From contig RSEH01000119.1 in the NCBI GenBank assembly GCA_006503475.1, positions 62,001 through 126,000 of the forward strand: 64,000 nt of DNA, in the 5' to 3' direction. Source of the DNA: Stentor roeselii (Eukaryota > Ciliophora > Heterotrichea > Heterotrichida > Stentoridae). Position numbers and translations under genes: made by a program. The notes beneath the pieces were generated by a model. The model was not told the DNA's origin and did not search any database. It saw only the letters and a program-made list of their open reading frames with translations. Positions 36,983-45,825 of the stretch are shown piece by piece. Every line of letters starts with the position of its first letter. Position 1 is the stretch's first letter.

Positions 36983-38353
36983 TTAGTACTTAATTTTGTT
37001 GATTAACTCAAAGAAGTCAGGTCTTAAATTCTCATCGACAGTCAGCATGTCTGAGATGATTCCTTTAATGAAATCTGAGTAATTCAGTCGAGAGATGACA
37101 TTAGAAAGTCGACTTTGAAGTTCTGAGTCGAAGTTATTCAGTCCTAGAGGAGGATTCATTGTTGTTAGATGAATGAAGGACAGTCCTAAACTGAAAACAT
37201 CTGATTTTAAAGGATTGTGCTTCACGGTGCATTCTGGGTTTTGACCTTGGATGTATTGAAGATAAGCCCTGATTTGAAGAGGACTGAAGTACAGAATCGT
37301 TCCTCCGACTTTTAGAGTTTTTGCTGTCTCGAATATATCGGAGTAGTTCGTCAGTGACATACCGAAGTCAATGATTTTTGAGATACCGTCGTCTGAGAGG
37401 ACGATGTTGTCTGGTTTTATGTCAGAGTGGATTATTTTCTTGCTTTGGATGTGGGCGAAGGCACTAATGAGCTGCTTCAAAAGACTTAAAACTTCAGCTT
37501 CAGAAAACGAAATTCCAGCAGCATGCCTACTTTCAATAACTTTTCTAAGAGGTCTTCCTTCACAAAACTCTAAAATAATTAAATTTTTCAGCTTTCCTGC
37601 AGAAGTATCAAGTAAAGTACCATAAACCTGACAGATATTCGGATGTGACAACTGACTAATTGACATGGCTTCTCTTTGTACAATATTAAACTCTTCATTA
37701 TCCTCACAATGAGAAACTTTAATCACGATTTTTTTTCCAAGAGAAACAATTTTCCCGATGAAGACTTCTTGTTTTCCTGATTGACTTGTGTAGATCATCT
37801 GGTCAAACTCGATGTCTTTCAGCTGCACCCCGTAAGTGATAAGGCTCAAAGGAGGCGTTTTTGGCTTTTGAGGTTTTTCTGAAGTCTGGATTTTAAACTC
37901 TTCTTTATTTTTTATATATTGAGGGTCGGATTGTGCGGATTTCAACTCTGGAAGAGGATTTGATGATGGAAGTTTACTGATTTTACGTGAATTTCTGAAT
38001 GAGGGTCTCATTAGATCTTCGATTTTTAAGGTCACTTCAGCAATTTTTTTATTGTAGTAAAATAAAGGGACTTTGGTTTCTATTGAAAGGTCTGAGGTAT
38101 TTTGCTTTAGCATTACTACGCCTTCTCCAATCACATCATCAGAAAAAACTCCCTTCTCATTCAAAAACACAAGTGCAAAGCTATTTTTCTCATTCAAAGT
38201 AATCGAGTGATTCCAAAAAGGTTCATTTCCCTTGGCAACTCCAGTATTAAAGCAATGCCCACAATGAGAGATAGTAACAAAAGTTTTAAACCCAAGTACT
38301 TTCTTCTTAAAAATCTCACCAGAGAAGACATTAACAGTGTAGAGTGAATTCAT
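36983..38353 (-). CDS. C2-like domain plus protein kinase (Ser/Thr or Tyr-kinase-like)
   Basis: 456 residues. Residues about 1-115 form a C2-like beta-sandwich (KTFVTISHCGHCFNTGVAKGNEPFWNHS, in part). After a Ser/Pro linker, a kinase domain spans about 175-456: VAIK-type lysine in KKIVIKVSH, HPNICQVYG, ILEFCEGRPLRKVI, catalytic loop HSDIKPDN, DFGMS, SDVFSLGLS and a final RPDFFELI. The catalytic loop has Ser for Arg (HSD rather than HRD), while D and N are kept, so it is probably active but not activation-loop regulated in the RD manner. C2 plus kinase suggests Ca2+/membrane recruitment. It sits in a same-strand run with 6-7 bp gaps on both sides. Confidence 0.88.
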   Translation of the reverse strand: MNSLYTVNVFSGEIFKKKVLGFKTFVTISHCGHCFNTGVAKGNEPFWNHSITLNEKNSFALVFLNEKGVFSDDVIGEGVVMLKQNTSDLSIETKVPLFYYNKKIAEVTLKIEDLMRPSFRNSRKISKLPSSNPLPELKSAQSDPQYIKNKEEFKIQTSEKPQKPKTPPLSLITYGVQLKDIEFDQMIYTSQSGKQEVFIGKIVSLGKKIVIKVSHCEDNEEFNIVQREAMSISQLSHPNICQVYGTLLDTSAGKLKNLIILEFCEGRPLRKVIESRHAAGISFSEAEVLSLLKQLISAFAHIQSKKIIHSDIKPDNIVLSDDGISKIIDFGMSLTNYSDIFETAKTLKVGGTILYFSPLQIRAYLQYIQGQNPECTVKHNPLKSDVFSLGLSFIHLTTMNPPLGLNNFDSELQSRLSNVISRLNYSDFIKGIISDMLTVDENLRPDFFELINKIKY

Positions 38354-38360
38354 ATTACTA

Positions 38361-38879
38361 CTAATTGACTGAAAGTATCTCTAAACTTGGTTTAAATCCC
38401 TCATTTTTAACCATTTCCCAGTCCATGATAATCTCTTCCCCAGCAGAGAACCGATACCGTTCAACCCAAACTTTTTCTTCATCTTTTTCCATTTCTCCGA
38501 CTTTTTGCATGATCCGAGGGAGTCTTTCATTCATCAACTGGTACTTCCACTCAAAAAACCTCAGTCGTTGTCTTGGAGTCTTCAAAAGTCTATTAAAAAG
38601 TTTTACTTTCTCGTCATATGAATCTTCACTGAAAAGAAGAAGCGCAAGTTTCAACTCCAAGGGAAAGACTTTGGAATTGATTTCTACTAATTCGAATGGT
38701 AGAGAAATTGAATGACTTTTTGATAAGGATTCGTATTCTGAAGAAGTTAAAACTTTTTTTTCTAGCTTGCGGATTTGCTTGCAGGATAATTTATTGAATT
38801 TTTGGGATTCGATAAAGGTGGATAACTTTTCTCGGGTTATTTTTATCACGTCTCCTGATCTTGATGTGCAGCAGCCCAT
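38361..38879 (-). CDS. N-myristoylated/palmitoylated-type small helical protein (MGCC start)
   Basis: 172 residues beginning MGCCTSRSGD: Gly2 with Cys3-Cys4 and Ser6 is a classic dual N-myristoylation plus palmitoylation signal, predicting plasma- or ciliary-membrane anchorage. The rest is soluble and helical with no recognised domain. It is the first gene of the same-strand run that continues with the C2-kinase 7 bp downstream; a shared role at the membrane with that C2-kinase is inference. Confidence 0.72.
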   Translation of the reverse strand: MGCCTSRSGDVIKITREKLSTFIESQKFNKLSCKQIRKLEKKVLTSSEYESLSKSHSISLPFELVEINSKVFPLELKLALLLFSEDSYDEKVKLFNRLLKTPRQRLRFFEWKYQLMNERLPRIMQKVGEMEKDEEKVWVERYRFSAGEEIIMDWEMVKNEGFKPSLEILSVN

Positions 38880-39036
38880 AATATAGGATTAATGGCGGAG
38901 GGTTTGAAAGGATTTGTGTTTTTAGAGAAGGTTTGGAAGGAGGTTTGGAGTTTAAGATTGAGGATGGGATTTATAGGAATATTAGAGAGGGATTGGGTTT
39001 ATTGAGTAGAGGGTTGTAGTTAATCATTAAACTCTC

Positions 39037-39966
39037 CTAATTATTAGGCTGGAACTTCAAAATACTACCAAAGAAAAAATGTTTCATGACAGGAAACTTA
39101 TTCATAACCTCAGTCCTATACATTTTAACCAACCCTCCCGCGACTTTTTCCCAAGAAGGAACAGCACTGATATCATTAAGCATAGGTGAATGTTCTCCAA
39201 AATGTCCACTGCTCTTAACCTGTTTAATATACAGAATACAGTGAAAATAAAGAAACTCTTCACTTTCCCTTTCAAGAACCGAGTCATCATGAATAGCGGC
39301 AGGTCCATATCTCTGATGTCCATTAAGTTCCGAAGCTCCAAAAATAAACGGTAAAAAATGATAATCATCAAGTCCCCACACTCCATGACTTCCGGCAGGT
39401 TCCAACTTATAAACAGTCTGAATTTTCCTCATAACTTTGACATACTTCCAAAAAACTTGATGTACCAAGACCTTCAAGTCACTTTGTTCAAAGTACCCAA
39501 GAATCACCAAACACATCAAAAGTGCTAAAAAGTTAAGTTCATGTCCAGTGCCATAGTCAATCCTGATAGGATCCCCAAACGAGTAACTCAAATAAACACT
39601 TAACTCTTCATCAGCTCTTCTTTCAATCAACTCCTGTCCTTGCGGCTTGGTCCTCAGCAGTGTCCTGATCAGTTCCTTTCCTTCAGCTTCTATTTTCCTT
39701 TGCAGGGTTCCAAAGGCTTTGTTTCCATATCTTTGAGGCTGTTGAATGGGCGGCACCTGGTCCACCCAAAGGTTGATATTTTCAAGCAAAGCCACCATCG
39801 CCTCTGAGTTCGGACATGGGGAAGTTGAGGATTTGTTCGAGTTTCTCACTGACTCCTGCAGAGAAATAATGAACCCGATCAGGTTCTGACAGATTTCTGA
39901 AGTTTGGAACTCGGCCAAGTGCCCGGGAGTGACAAGAGTTTTACTGGGAATGACGAAGGTTTCCAT
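39037..39966 (-). CDS. PTPA: PP2A phosphatase activator (PTPA)
   Basis: A 309-residue peptidyl-prolyl isomerase-like PP2A activator that helps load catalytic metals in PP2A. Conserved blocks are visible: YLSYSFGDPIRIDYGTGHE (about 155-175), NFLALLMCL, LEPAGSHGVWGLDDYHFLPFIFGASEL (shown in part; about 215-240), and the C-terminal KMYRTEVMNKFPVMKHFFFGSIL. Full length, no signal. Its ATG lies only 5 bp after the stop of the upstream same-strand gene. Confidence 0.96.
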   Translation of the reverse strand: METFVIPSKTLVTPGHLAEFQTSEICQNLIGFIISLQESVRNSNKSSTSPCPNSEAMVALLENINLWVDQVPPIQQPQRYGNKAFGTLQRKIEAEGKELIRTLLRTKPQGQELIERRADEELSVYLSYSFGDPIRIDYGTGHELNFLALLMCLVILGYFEQSDLKVLVHQVFWKYVKVMRKIQTVYKLEPAGSHGVWGLDDYHFLPFIFGASELNGHQRYGPAAIHDDSVLERESEEFLYFHCILYIKQVKSSGHFGEHSPMLNDISAVPSWEKVAGGLVKMYRTEVMNKFPVMKHFFFGSILKFQPNN

Positions 39967-39971
39967 TTTTA

Positions 39972-40820
39972 TTAGCTAGATTGAAAAGACCCGAACCAAG
40001 GTATTAGTTGAGAAGTGCAAGATTGGTATTTTGAGTAAAAAGGGTACTTTTTTTGTGATATTCGCTCGGTTAATAGAATCACTCGTTGGAATAGAAGAGT
40101 CATTGTTAGGACACCGATTAGGGACCAGGATAGAGAATAGGTTAGAAGGAATATACTCCACCAGAAACCAAGCTCGCTGAAGTAGTTAGGGTGACGGCTT
40201 AGTCTCCAAAGACCTGTGTGCACGAAGCCGACTTGACTTGCTGGGGATGATGGATTGGATTTCTTTTGTTGTTGGAAATCCCATTGTTGCTGGTCTGCTA
40301 TTGATTGAAATAGGATGAAGAATGTTGAGATGGATATTAGGAGGTAGTCGGAAAATAATAACGGACCTGCAGGAGCTTTGGATACGGGGAAGGTTAGTTG
40401 GTAGTTTATGATCATTTGGTAGATGCATAAGAAACTCACTTGGAATAATCTCCATGCCAATGGATTTTGGAATCTTTGCTTCACAACAACCCAACGATAG
40501 TCTTCCAACCCGCGATATCCTCCTTTTCTCCAAAGGTTATAACTAAGTCGAACTCCCCAAAAAGCAATTAAATAAAACTGAGCCTTACCTCTAGGAGTCC
40601 AGTTATTATCCAAGTAAGCATACATGATAGGTGCAGTGCTCCAAATCTCATCTCCAGCAGACAAGTGGTTAAAAAAAGTTGACTTAACAAAAATGAGCAC
40701 CATTTGATAAGCACAGAGATAATAAGAAGAATTACTTGATTCTTGATTGTAAAAGTAAATAAATGGCAAAAATATCAGAAAAAGTGAACCGAGGCCTGAT
40801 GATTTAATGAAATTCGACAT
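39972..40820 (-). CDS. DUF1295/steroid 5-alpha-reductase-like multi-TM membrane enzyme
   Basis: 282 residues with about six TM helices. The family signature is clear: RLSYNLWRKGGYRGLEDYRW in the middle and the C-terminal GLWRLSRHPNYFSELGFWW block shared by DUF1295, ICMT-like and 5-alpha-reductase-like proteins, where it forms the NADPH/SAM-type pocket. The substrate is unknown, probably a lipid or steroid in the ER. The gene is followed 5 bp later by PTPA. Confidence 0.9.
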   Translation of the reverse strand: MSNFIKSSGLGSLFLIFLPFIYFYNQESSNSSYYLCAYQMVLIFVKSTFFNHLSAGDEIWSTAPIMYAYLDNNWTPRGKAQFYLIAFWGVRLSYNLWRKGGYRGLEDYRWVVVKQRFQNPLAWRLFQVSFLCIYQMIINYQLTFPVSKAPAGPLLFSDYLLISISTFFILFQSIADQQQWDFQQQKKSNPSSPASQVGFVHTGLWRLSRHPNYFSELGFWWSIFLLTYSLSWSLIGVLTMTLLFQRVILLTERISQKKYPFYSKYQSCTSQLIPWFGSFQSS

Positions 40821-40878
40821 TTATACTGAATATTTACTGATATTGAATCGAAAAGACATATCAAAAGTTTTAATATAA

Positions 40879-41784
40879 ATGGCAGCGAAACTGCAGACTT
40901 ATATTATTATTGGAGTTCTGGATGTGGCTTATGTTTTGATTGTGGTTGCTTCTTATATTGCTGATGTTTTTCAGTATATGAATAGATTTTACCTCTCGAT
41001 ATTCAAAATCACTTACCAGTTTCATGAAGGGAATTTACTTGCGAGGGTTCCTGCGTTTTACTTAGAATTTAATGATTATTTCTGTGATATTCGATCTAAC
41101 ATGGAATTCAAGGAAATTTGTGATCGATACCAAATGTTTTACAACGGCTCAATTGTTTACTTGTCGTTAACTTTGATTAATTTGATAATTGTTTTGTACA
41201 ACTTGATTCATTTAGCCTCACTTGGACTGGAATGGAAGCCAAGATGTTTTTTAAGTATGGGATGCAGTCATTATTTATATCCGATTACACATTCAATTGC
41301 TATTCTGGCTTACTTGTGGACTGTAAAATACTACAGCCTTACCCCTCCAACAGGTTTCGGTTCAGATTTCGAAGTTTCAGCAAGAGCCGGTTTATTCCTA
41401 ATGCTATTCGCCCAAGTAGTAAGCACAATCGGTATGCTAATCTACTTATTTTCTCGAAACGAAGCCACAGGAAACGAAAGTTTCGTAGAAGAAACAAATG
41501 AAGACGGTTACCAAAAAATCGAAGAAAAACCCGACATGAAAAAACTTCCAGTTCTAAAAGTAAGTCAAGTTTTTTCCTCAGATTCTGAAGACCCACAACC
41601 AAAAAACTCCAAAAAAACTATCAAAAGCGGAAGAAATTCAAAAGAAATCAAAGAAAGAAAAAGTAAAACAAGTGAAAAAAGCAAGAAAAGTTCTAAAGAA
41701 AAGTCAGGTCAAAGAAAAAGTAGCGAGGATAGTGAAGACTTCAGCCAAAGTGAAAGCGGGTCAAGTGACAGCTCGATTGATTAG
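40879..41784 (+). CDS. Four-TM membrane protein with Lys/Ser-rich cytosolic tail, 301 aa
   Basis: TM segments near residues 8-32, 92-115, 130-150 and 170-195. Between the first two is a loop with paired Cys (YFCDIRSNMEFKEICD) that could be disulfide-bonded. After residue 200 the tail is hydrophilic and becomes almost pure K/S/E (KKTIKSGRNSKEIKERKSK), ending in an acidic Ser run typical of casein-kinase-II sites. The topology resembles tetraspanin-like proteins, but CCG is absent, so the family is unknown. Confidence 0.75.
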   Translation: MAAKLQTYIIIGVLDVAYVLIVVASYIADVFQYMNRFYLSIFKITYQFHEGNLLARVPAFYLEFNDYFCDIRSNMEFKEICDRYQMFYNGSIVYLSLTLINLIIVLYNLIHLASLGLEWKPRCFLSMGCSHYLYPITHSIAILAYLWTVKYYSLTPPTGFGSDFEVSARAGLFLMLFAQVVSTIGMLIYLFSRNEATGNESFVEETNEDGYQKIEEKPDMKKLPVLKVSQVFSSDSEDPQPKNSKKTIKSGRNSKEIKERKSKTSEKSKKSSKEKSGQRKSSEDSEDFSQSESGSSDSSID

Positions 41785-41794
41785 TTTGTTATAA

Positions 41795-42061
41795 ATGGAA
41801 CGAAAACTTGCTGATTCTTATAACAATGCTTTGGCACGTTTACAGAATCTTATGAATGAAGGATTTTGCGAAATCGAAAAAGCCAATTTAAGGGGAAAAC
41901 GGAAGGTTTATGATGATGCTATCAAGTGGATGCTTGAAACTTATAAAGGAGATCTTAAGTTTGTTAGTATTGAACAGTTTATTAGGATGCTGCAGGAAAA
42001 GTTGAATATTGAAGAACCTGTGCAAGTTGTTAATAATGCTTCGAAAAAAATGATTAATTAG
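41795..42061 (+). CDS. Small helical protein, 88 aa, unrecognised
   Basis: An intact ATG frame starting 10 bp after the preceding same-strand stop, with coding-like composition (MERKLADSYNNALARLQNLM... KWMLETYKGDLKFVSIEQFI). Two or three amphipathic helices; no signature known to me. It is likely real given the tight packing and bias. Confidence 0.62.
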   Translation: MERKLADSYNNALARLQNLMNEGFCEIEKANLRGKRKVYDDAIKWMLETYKGDLKFVSIEQFIRMLQEKLNIEEPVQVVNNASKKMIN

Positions 42062-42683
42062 TAGAGGTTTAGAATATTTTAGATGATTTAAACAGGATAA
42101 GATTTTAGAGGATTTTAGAGGGAAAGTTGAAGATTTTAAGGATCTTTAGTAAGGATAGTCTTGAATCACTTAAGTTTATCGTTGAGAAAAAATTAGAGAT
42201 ACCTGAAATAATCAGATTTTTTTTTCAAATTTGTATGGATTTCAGATCTACCCACAATTTTAATAGACCTGACCTACAACTCAATCTTCATTATTCAAGA
42301 AAACATTTTTCTGGTATAATTATTAAGATGATCTTTCATTCATGTCACAAAAAAGGTTTCTGATAGCCAGGTTTTTTATTAAACTTCAAAAAATAACCTG
42401 AAGCTTATATTCAACAGTAGCTCAAATAAACAAGAAAAATCGACTCGGCCAGAAATTCTTCGACAAGCGAAATTTACAAAAATTTTTAAGGTTTTTCTCT
42501 GCATTGAGAGAGATTTTTCGGGTAAATAATTTGTTGGCTGATGCAAGATTTGTTTGTTTCGAAACTGAAACAGTTTAACCAGAAAAAAATATTTTTACTA
42601 TCAAAAAGATTTAGAAGGTTTAAAATATTAGATAGATGGTATTTAAAAGTTCTAGAATGATATATACTATTTTATAATAAATC
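42062..42683 (+). other. 622-bp gap with two ATG-less open frames, possible decayed gene
   Basis: The frame at 42127-42363 (starts at TTG; KDSLESLKFIVEKKLEIPEI) and the frame at 42402-42578 (58 codons, no Met; GQKFFDKRNLQKFLRFFSAL then LADARFVCFETETV) read like protein on the plus strand but have no start. Between them are stops. I cannot name a parent gene. Confidence 0.3.
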
Positions 42684-43298
42684 ATGAAAATTTCAGAGGA
42701 TAAGATGAATCGACCTAAAAAGTTCATCTTGACCCTCTACGAAATTATCAATGATGCTCAAAATGCAGGTATAATCGACTGGGTAGACTCAGGTCGTTCA
42801 TTCGCGATTCATAATTTGAACCTGTTGAGTTCGAAAGTCCTGCCGCACTATTTCAAGCACAAAAATACCTCGAGTTTTATCAGACAACTAAATATGTACG
42901 ATTTCCACAAAGTCCGCGACACTGGTGACGTCATCGTTTATACCCATCCAGATTTTATTCAAGACAAGCCAGAAAGACTATTAAAAGTGCGTCGAAAGTC
43001 TTCAGTTCTTCTTCAGTCCACTTCGAAAAGCGAGAAAAAGCTTTCTTTGATGAACAACAAACACAAATGCTTGATAGAAAGAGTTGACGACATAGAGCAA
43101 GAGATGAAACAAATTCATAACAACAACACGGCTCTTGTCTCACAATTGGAACAGTTTTGTGACAGGCAAAGGAAACTGGAACAGATTATTTTGATGTTTG
43201 TTCAACAGGTAAAGGAATTTCCTACTGCTTTTGAAAGGATTTATGTCAATGTTATGGGGAGAAACAATGGATCTGCCTGTTTTAATGGATATTCTTAG
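42684..43298 (+). CDS. Heat-shock-factor-type transcription factor
   Basis: 204 residues. The HSF DNA-binding domain (about 8-105) shows KFILTLYEIINDAQNAGIIDWVDSG (shortened here), FKHKNTSSFIRQLNMYDFHKV (recognition helix), and the wing ending YTHPDFIQDKPERLLKVRRKS. A hydrophobic heptad region follows (about 125-175) equivalent to HR-A/B trimerisation. It stops soon after, so there is no visible activation domain: it is a short HSF. Known role: trimeric HSFs bind nGAAn repeats in stress promoters; a DnaJ gene lies elsewhere in the window, but I cannot link the two. Confidence 0.94.
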   Translation: MKISEDKMNRPKKFILTLYEIINDAQNAGIIDWVDSGRSFAIHNLNLLSSKVLPHYFKHKNTSSFIRQLNMYDFHKVRDTGDVIVYTHPDFIQDKPERLLKVRRKSSVLLQSTSKSEKKLSLMNNKHKCLIERVDDIEQEMKQIHNNNTALVSQLEQFCDRQRKLEQIILMFVQQVKEFPTAFERIYVNVMGRNNGSACFNGYS

Positions 43299-43637
43299 AT
43301 TAGTTAAGAGTTTTGAACACATAATACTATTATAATTCGAGATCTGTAGTTAAGATTTAATCAGGACCAAAGAGGACTGGAATCAAGTCTCTAAGGAAGT
43401 TATTCAGAACTTTCAAGAAAATAAAAGAAACTTTCAAAGGTTTCATGAAATTCCATTAAATCTTTTTATCAATCAAATAGTCTTCTATTAGGTGTTAATA
43501 AATTGGTAAAAACCCAAAAACTTCTAAAATTTCAAAATTCTTCAAAAACACTAAAAATCTCTGATATTATCTTTAGACTTGAACCATTCCCAGCATAGCC
43601 ACTTTCTGAAATCTAACCTTACATTAAATATCTTATC
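43299..43637. other. 339-bp spacer, nothing recognised
   Basis: AT-rich spacer between the convergent HSF and small MGISHCC genes; no ORF, RNA or repeat that I can support. Confidence 0.5.
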
Positions 43638-43832
43638 TTAAGGCCTGGCAAGAACAATTTTCCCAACTTCCTGAATATCTTCCTCCGAGGACCTAGGAAG
43701 AACATGAGAACTCTGAACACTTTCAACATGCGGTTTCCTTTCAATCTGCTTCAAATACTGAACAAGCATTTCTTTTCTCATCACATCTTGCGCGCGTTTA
43801 TCTCTGCTGATACAACAATGACTGATACCCAT
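43638..43832 (-). CDS. Small acylated-type protein (MGISHCC start), 64 aa
   Basis: It begins MGISHCCISRDKR: Gly2, Ser4 and Cys6-Cys7 give a plausible myristoylation plus palmitoylation signal, followed by a helical, charged region (VMRKEMLVQYLKQIERKP). The ATG is 7 bp after the stop of the FHA-RING gene on the same strand, consistent with the tight tandem packing elsewhere in the window. No homologous family is recognised; short length keeps confidence moderate. Confidence 0.55.
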   Translation of the reverse strand: MGISHCCISRDKRAQDVMRKEMLVQYLKQIERKPHVESVQSSHVLPRSSEEDIQEVGKIVLARP

Positions 43833-43839
43833 ACTATAA

Positions 43840-45027
43840 TTAAAAATGACTAAAAACTTGAGAATGTAAGAAACTGACTTGTAGCAAACAAGCTCTTCCT
43901 TTAGGACACTTCTTTTTATTAGAAAAAGGATGGTCTTGAACAGCGATTTCCAGAAGTTTATCGAAAAGTTCTGATTTTACATTTTTCAAGCAACGTTCGC
44001 AGACTGGAGAATTTTGATCAAGGCGGAAGTGACTTTGAGTTTTTACTGTTTCGATCAACTGGGGACCTGAGAGTTTCTGTGATTTTATGTAGTCTGAAAG
44101 AAGGTTTTCTTCGTAGTTGTTTGATAAAGAACCTAATGGAAGAGAAAAGGATTTTGAAAAGTAGTCTTTTAAGAGGGTTAGACCTGAAGAACAGGTTTTT
44201 AGGTACAGGTTGCAATGAACTTCTTTGCAGACCTCACAGAGCTGAGGCTCTTTTTCTCTTTTCGCCATTAGAGAACTGCACTTTGAGCATTTTAAGTGCT
44301 TTTGGCCTAAGGTGCATTTGAAGTTATTTACTTTTACCTCGCATTGAAAGCATTTTTCGATTACTTTCATTTTTTCTGGATGTTTTTCGCTGATAATACC
44401 TAAAAAAGACTCTATGATCTTGTTTTTTTGGACTTCTTGAACTGATGACCTGCAAATAGGACAGTCTTTATTTCGAGTTTTCCAGTCTATGTAGCAGATT
44501 TCGCAGAATGTGTGAAGACATGGGTAAAGAACGACTGGGTCCACCATGATCTCATAGCAGATCGTGCATGTCGCTTGTTCTTCTACTAGTGAATCGGGGT
44601 TTTTTGTCATCTTTTGTTGGGTTGAGTCTGAACTTTTTCTTTTTGTTAGTTCTTCGATGATGAAACCGATCTCTGAACCAGGTTGCACTCCTTTACCACT
44701 AGTTAAAATTTCAACCTTATCATTAAAACTCGCAGTGACAGTCTTTCCTTTTCCAACCTACCTAAATGATACCAGCAAGCCATTGACAAAAGTTCCATTA
44801 GATGACAGATCTTTAATCAAGAACTGCCAAGAAGTCGTCTGCTGAGGAGTGATGGAGCAATGAAACCCACTACATCGAATATCTTGCAAAACAATACCGC
44901 TTTTCGGGCTTCTGCCAATCATTAGCTCTCCAGGAGTTAAAAAAAAGTCCTGAAAAGTCGAAGAATTCAGAGATTTCAATAAAGCAATTTGCATAATTTT
45001 AATATGCTTAAAGTCATTAAGCATCAC
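43840..45027 (-). CDS. CHFR: CHFR-like FHA-RING E3 ubiquitin ligase (two exons)
   Basis: Exons (minus) 45027-44773 and 44757-43840 encode 390 residues. Removing the 15-nt intron GTATCATTTAGGTAG joins FVNGLL to VGKGKTVTASF, completing the FHA fold. FHA spans about 25-108 (MIGRSPKSGIVL, CSGFHCSI, SSNGTFVNG: the phosphothreonine-reading loops). The C3HC4 RING is at about 149-188 (CTICYEIMVDPVVLYPCLHTFC in part, CPICR). A Cys-rich region (about 210-285) resembles the C-terminal part of CHFR, ending in further CERC/KKCPKG pairs. CHFR is an antephase checkpoint ligase; RNF8 shares FHA-RING but lacks this Cys-rich tail. Role in a ciliate is inference. Confidence 0.88.
44758..44772 (-). other. 15-nt spliceosomal intron
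   Basis: On the minus strand it reads GTATCATTTAGGTAG: GTA start, A at position 10, TAG end. It includes the stop that otherwise ends the FHA frame, and excision restores the NGxxVGKGK turn of the FHA domain. Confidence 0.92.
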
Positions 45028-45114
45028 CTAAACCTTCAACAAAAACTAAAAATTTCCAATCCTAGCAATCCCGAAGCGTAATTCCATTTTTAGCAGCCCC
45101 CTATAAAGACATCC

Positions 45115-45825
45115 ATGGTTAAAAATCGAAAGCACACACTGATCACTATCGGAAAAAAGTTAGAAATAATCGAACTGATCAGCAAAGGAGTCTGCAAAAA
45201 GTCAATCGCCCAAGAATTCGGCATCGCTACATCAACTGTTTTCCAGATCTACCAAAAAAGAGACCTAATCCAGAAATACACTGAGTCTTTTCAAAGTCCG
45301 ACATCATTGGAAAAAGTTTCAATTATGCATCAACCTTCTTATTCTCCATCACTTGAAATACGTCTTAAAGCCTGGTACGACTCTCAGATAGAAAAAAAAA
45401 TCACAGTGACTGGAGATATGATTTTAAATGAAGCGCAAGAACTTCAAAGAATTTTAGAATATGAGGAAGGAAAGAAATACAATTTTCATTTCACTATGAG
45501 CTTCGTGAATACCTTCAAAAAAAAATTTTGTCTTATTAAAAGCTCGGAATTTTCTTTACATTCGCAGAAAAACTTAAAAATTAGAGAAAAAAATGAAAGT
45601 TTTGTAAAAATGGAAGATTTTGAACATGATATTAGGGTTAAGACTGAAATCTCTCATGATGATGGACTGGAAGCGCTGAGAGTCTTCGCTGAGTACTCAA
45701 AACAACATGCAGGGTTCGGGACTATCACTTTGGACTTGTTGAATCACTTGAAAAACATGACTGAAATGATTAAAACAAATCAGGTCAAACTTTCACAATT
45801 CGAGAGTATTTTATCGAAAAAATAA
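45115..45825 (+). CDS. CENP-B/pogo-type DNA-binding protein lacking the DDE nuclease (domesticated transposase-like)
   Basis: 236 residues. An N-terminal psq-type helix-turn-helix (about 6-55: TLITIGKKLEIIELISKGVC then KSIAQEFGIATSTVFQIYQK) matches the CENP-B/pogo first HTH. A second, CENP-B-type HTH follows (about 78-145: LEIRLKAWYDSQIEKKITVTGDM in part, FHFTMSFVNTFKKKF). In pogo/Tigger transposases and CENP-B these precede a DDE domain. Here only about 80 residues of charged sequence follow, so the catalytic part is absent and the frame ends cleanly at TAA. It could be a domesticated DNA-binding factor or a 3'-truncated element. No terminal inverted repeats were seen nearby. Confidence 0.8.
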   Translation: MVKNRKHTLITIGKKLEIIELISKGVCKKSIAQEFGIATSTVFQIYQKRDLIQKYTESFQSPTSLEKVSIMHQPSYSPSLEIRLKAWYDSQIEKKITVTGDMILNEAQELQRILEYEEGKKYNFHFTMSFVNTFKKKFCLIKSSEFSLHSQKNLKIREKNESFVKMEDFEHDIRVKTEISHDDGLEALRVFAEYSKQHAGFGTITLDLLNHLKNMTEMIKTNQVKLSQFESILSKK

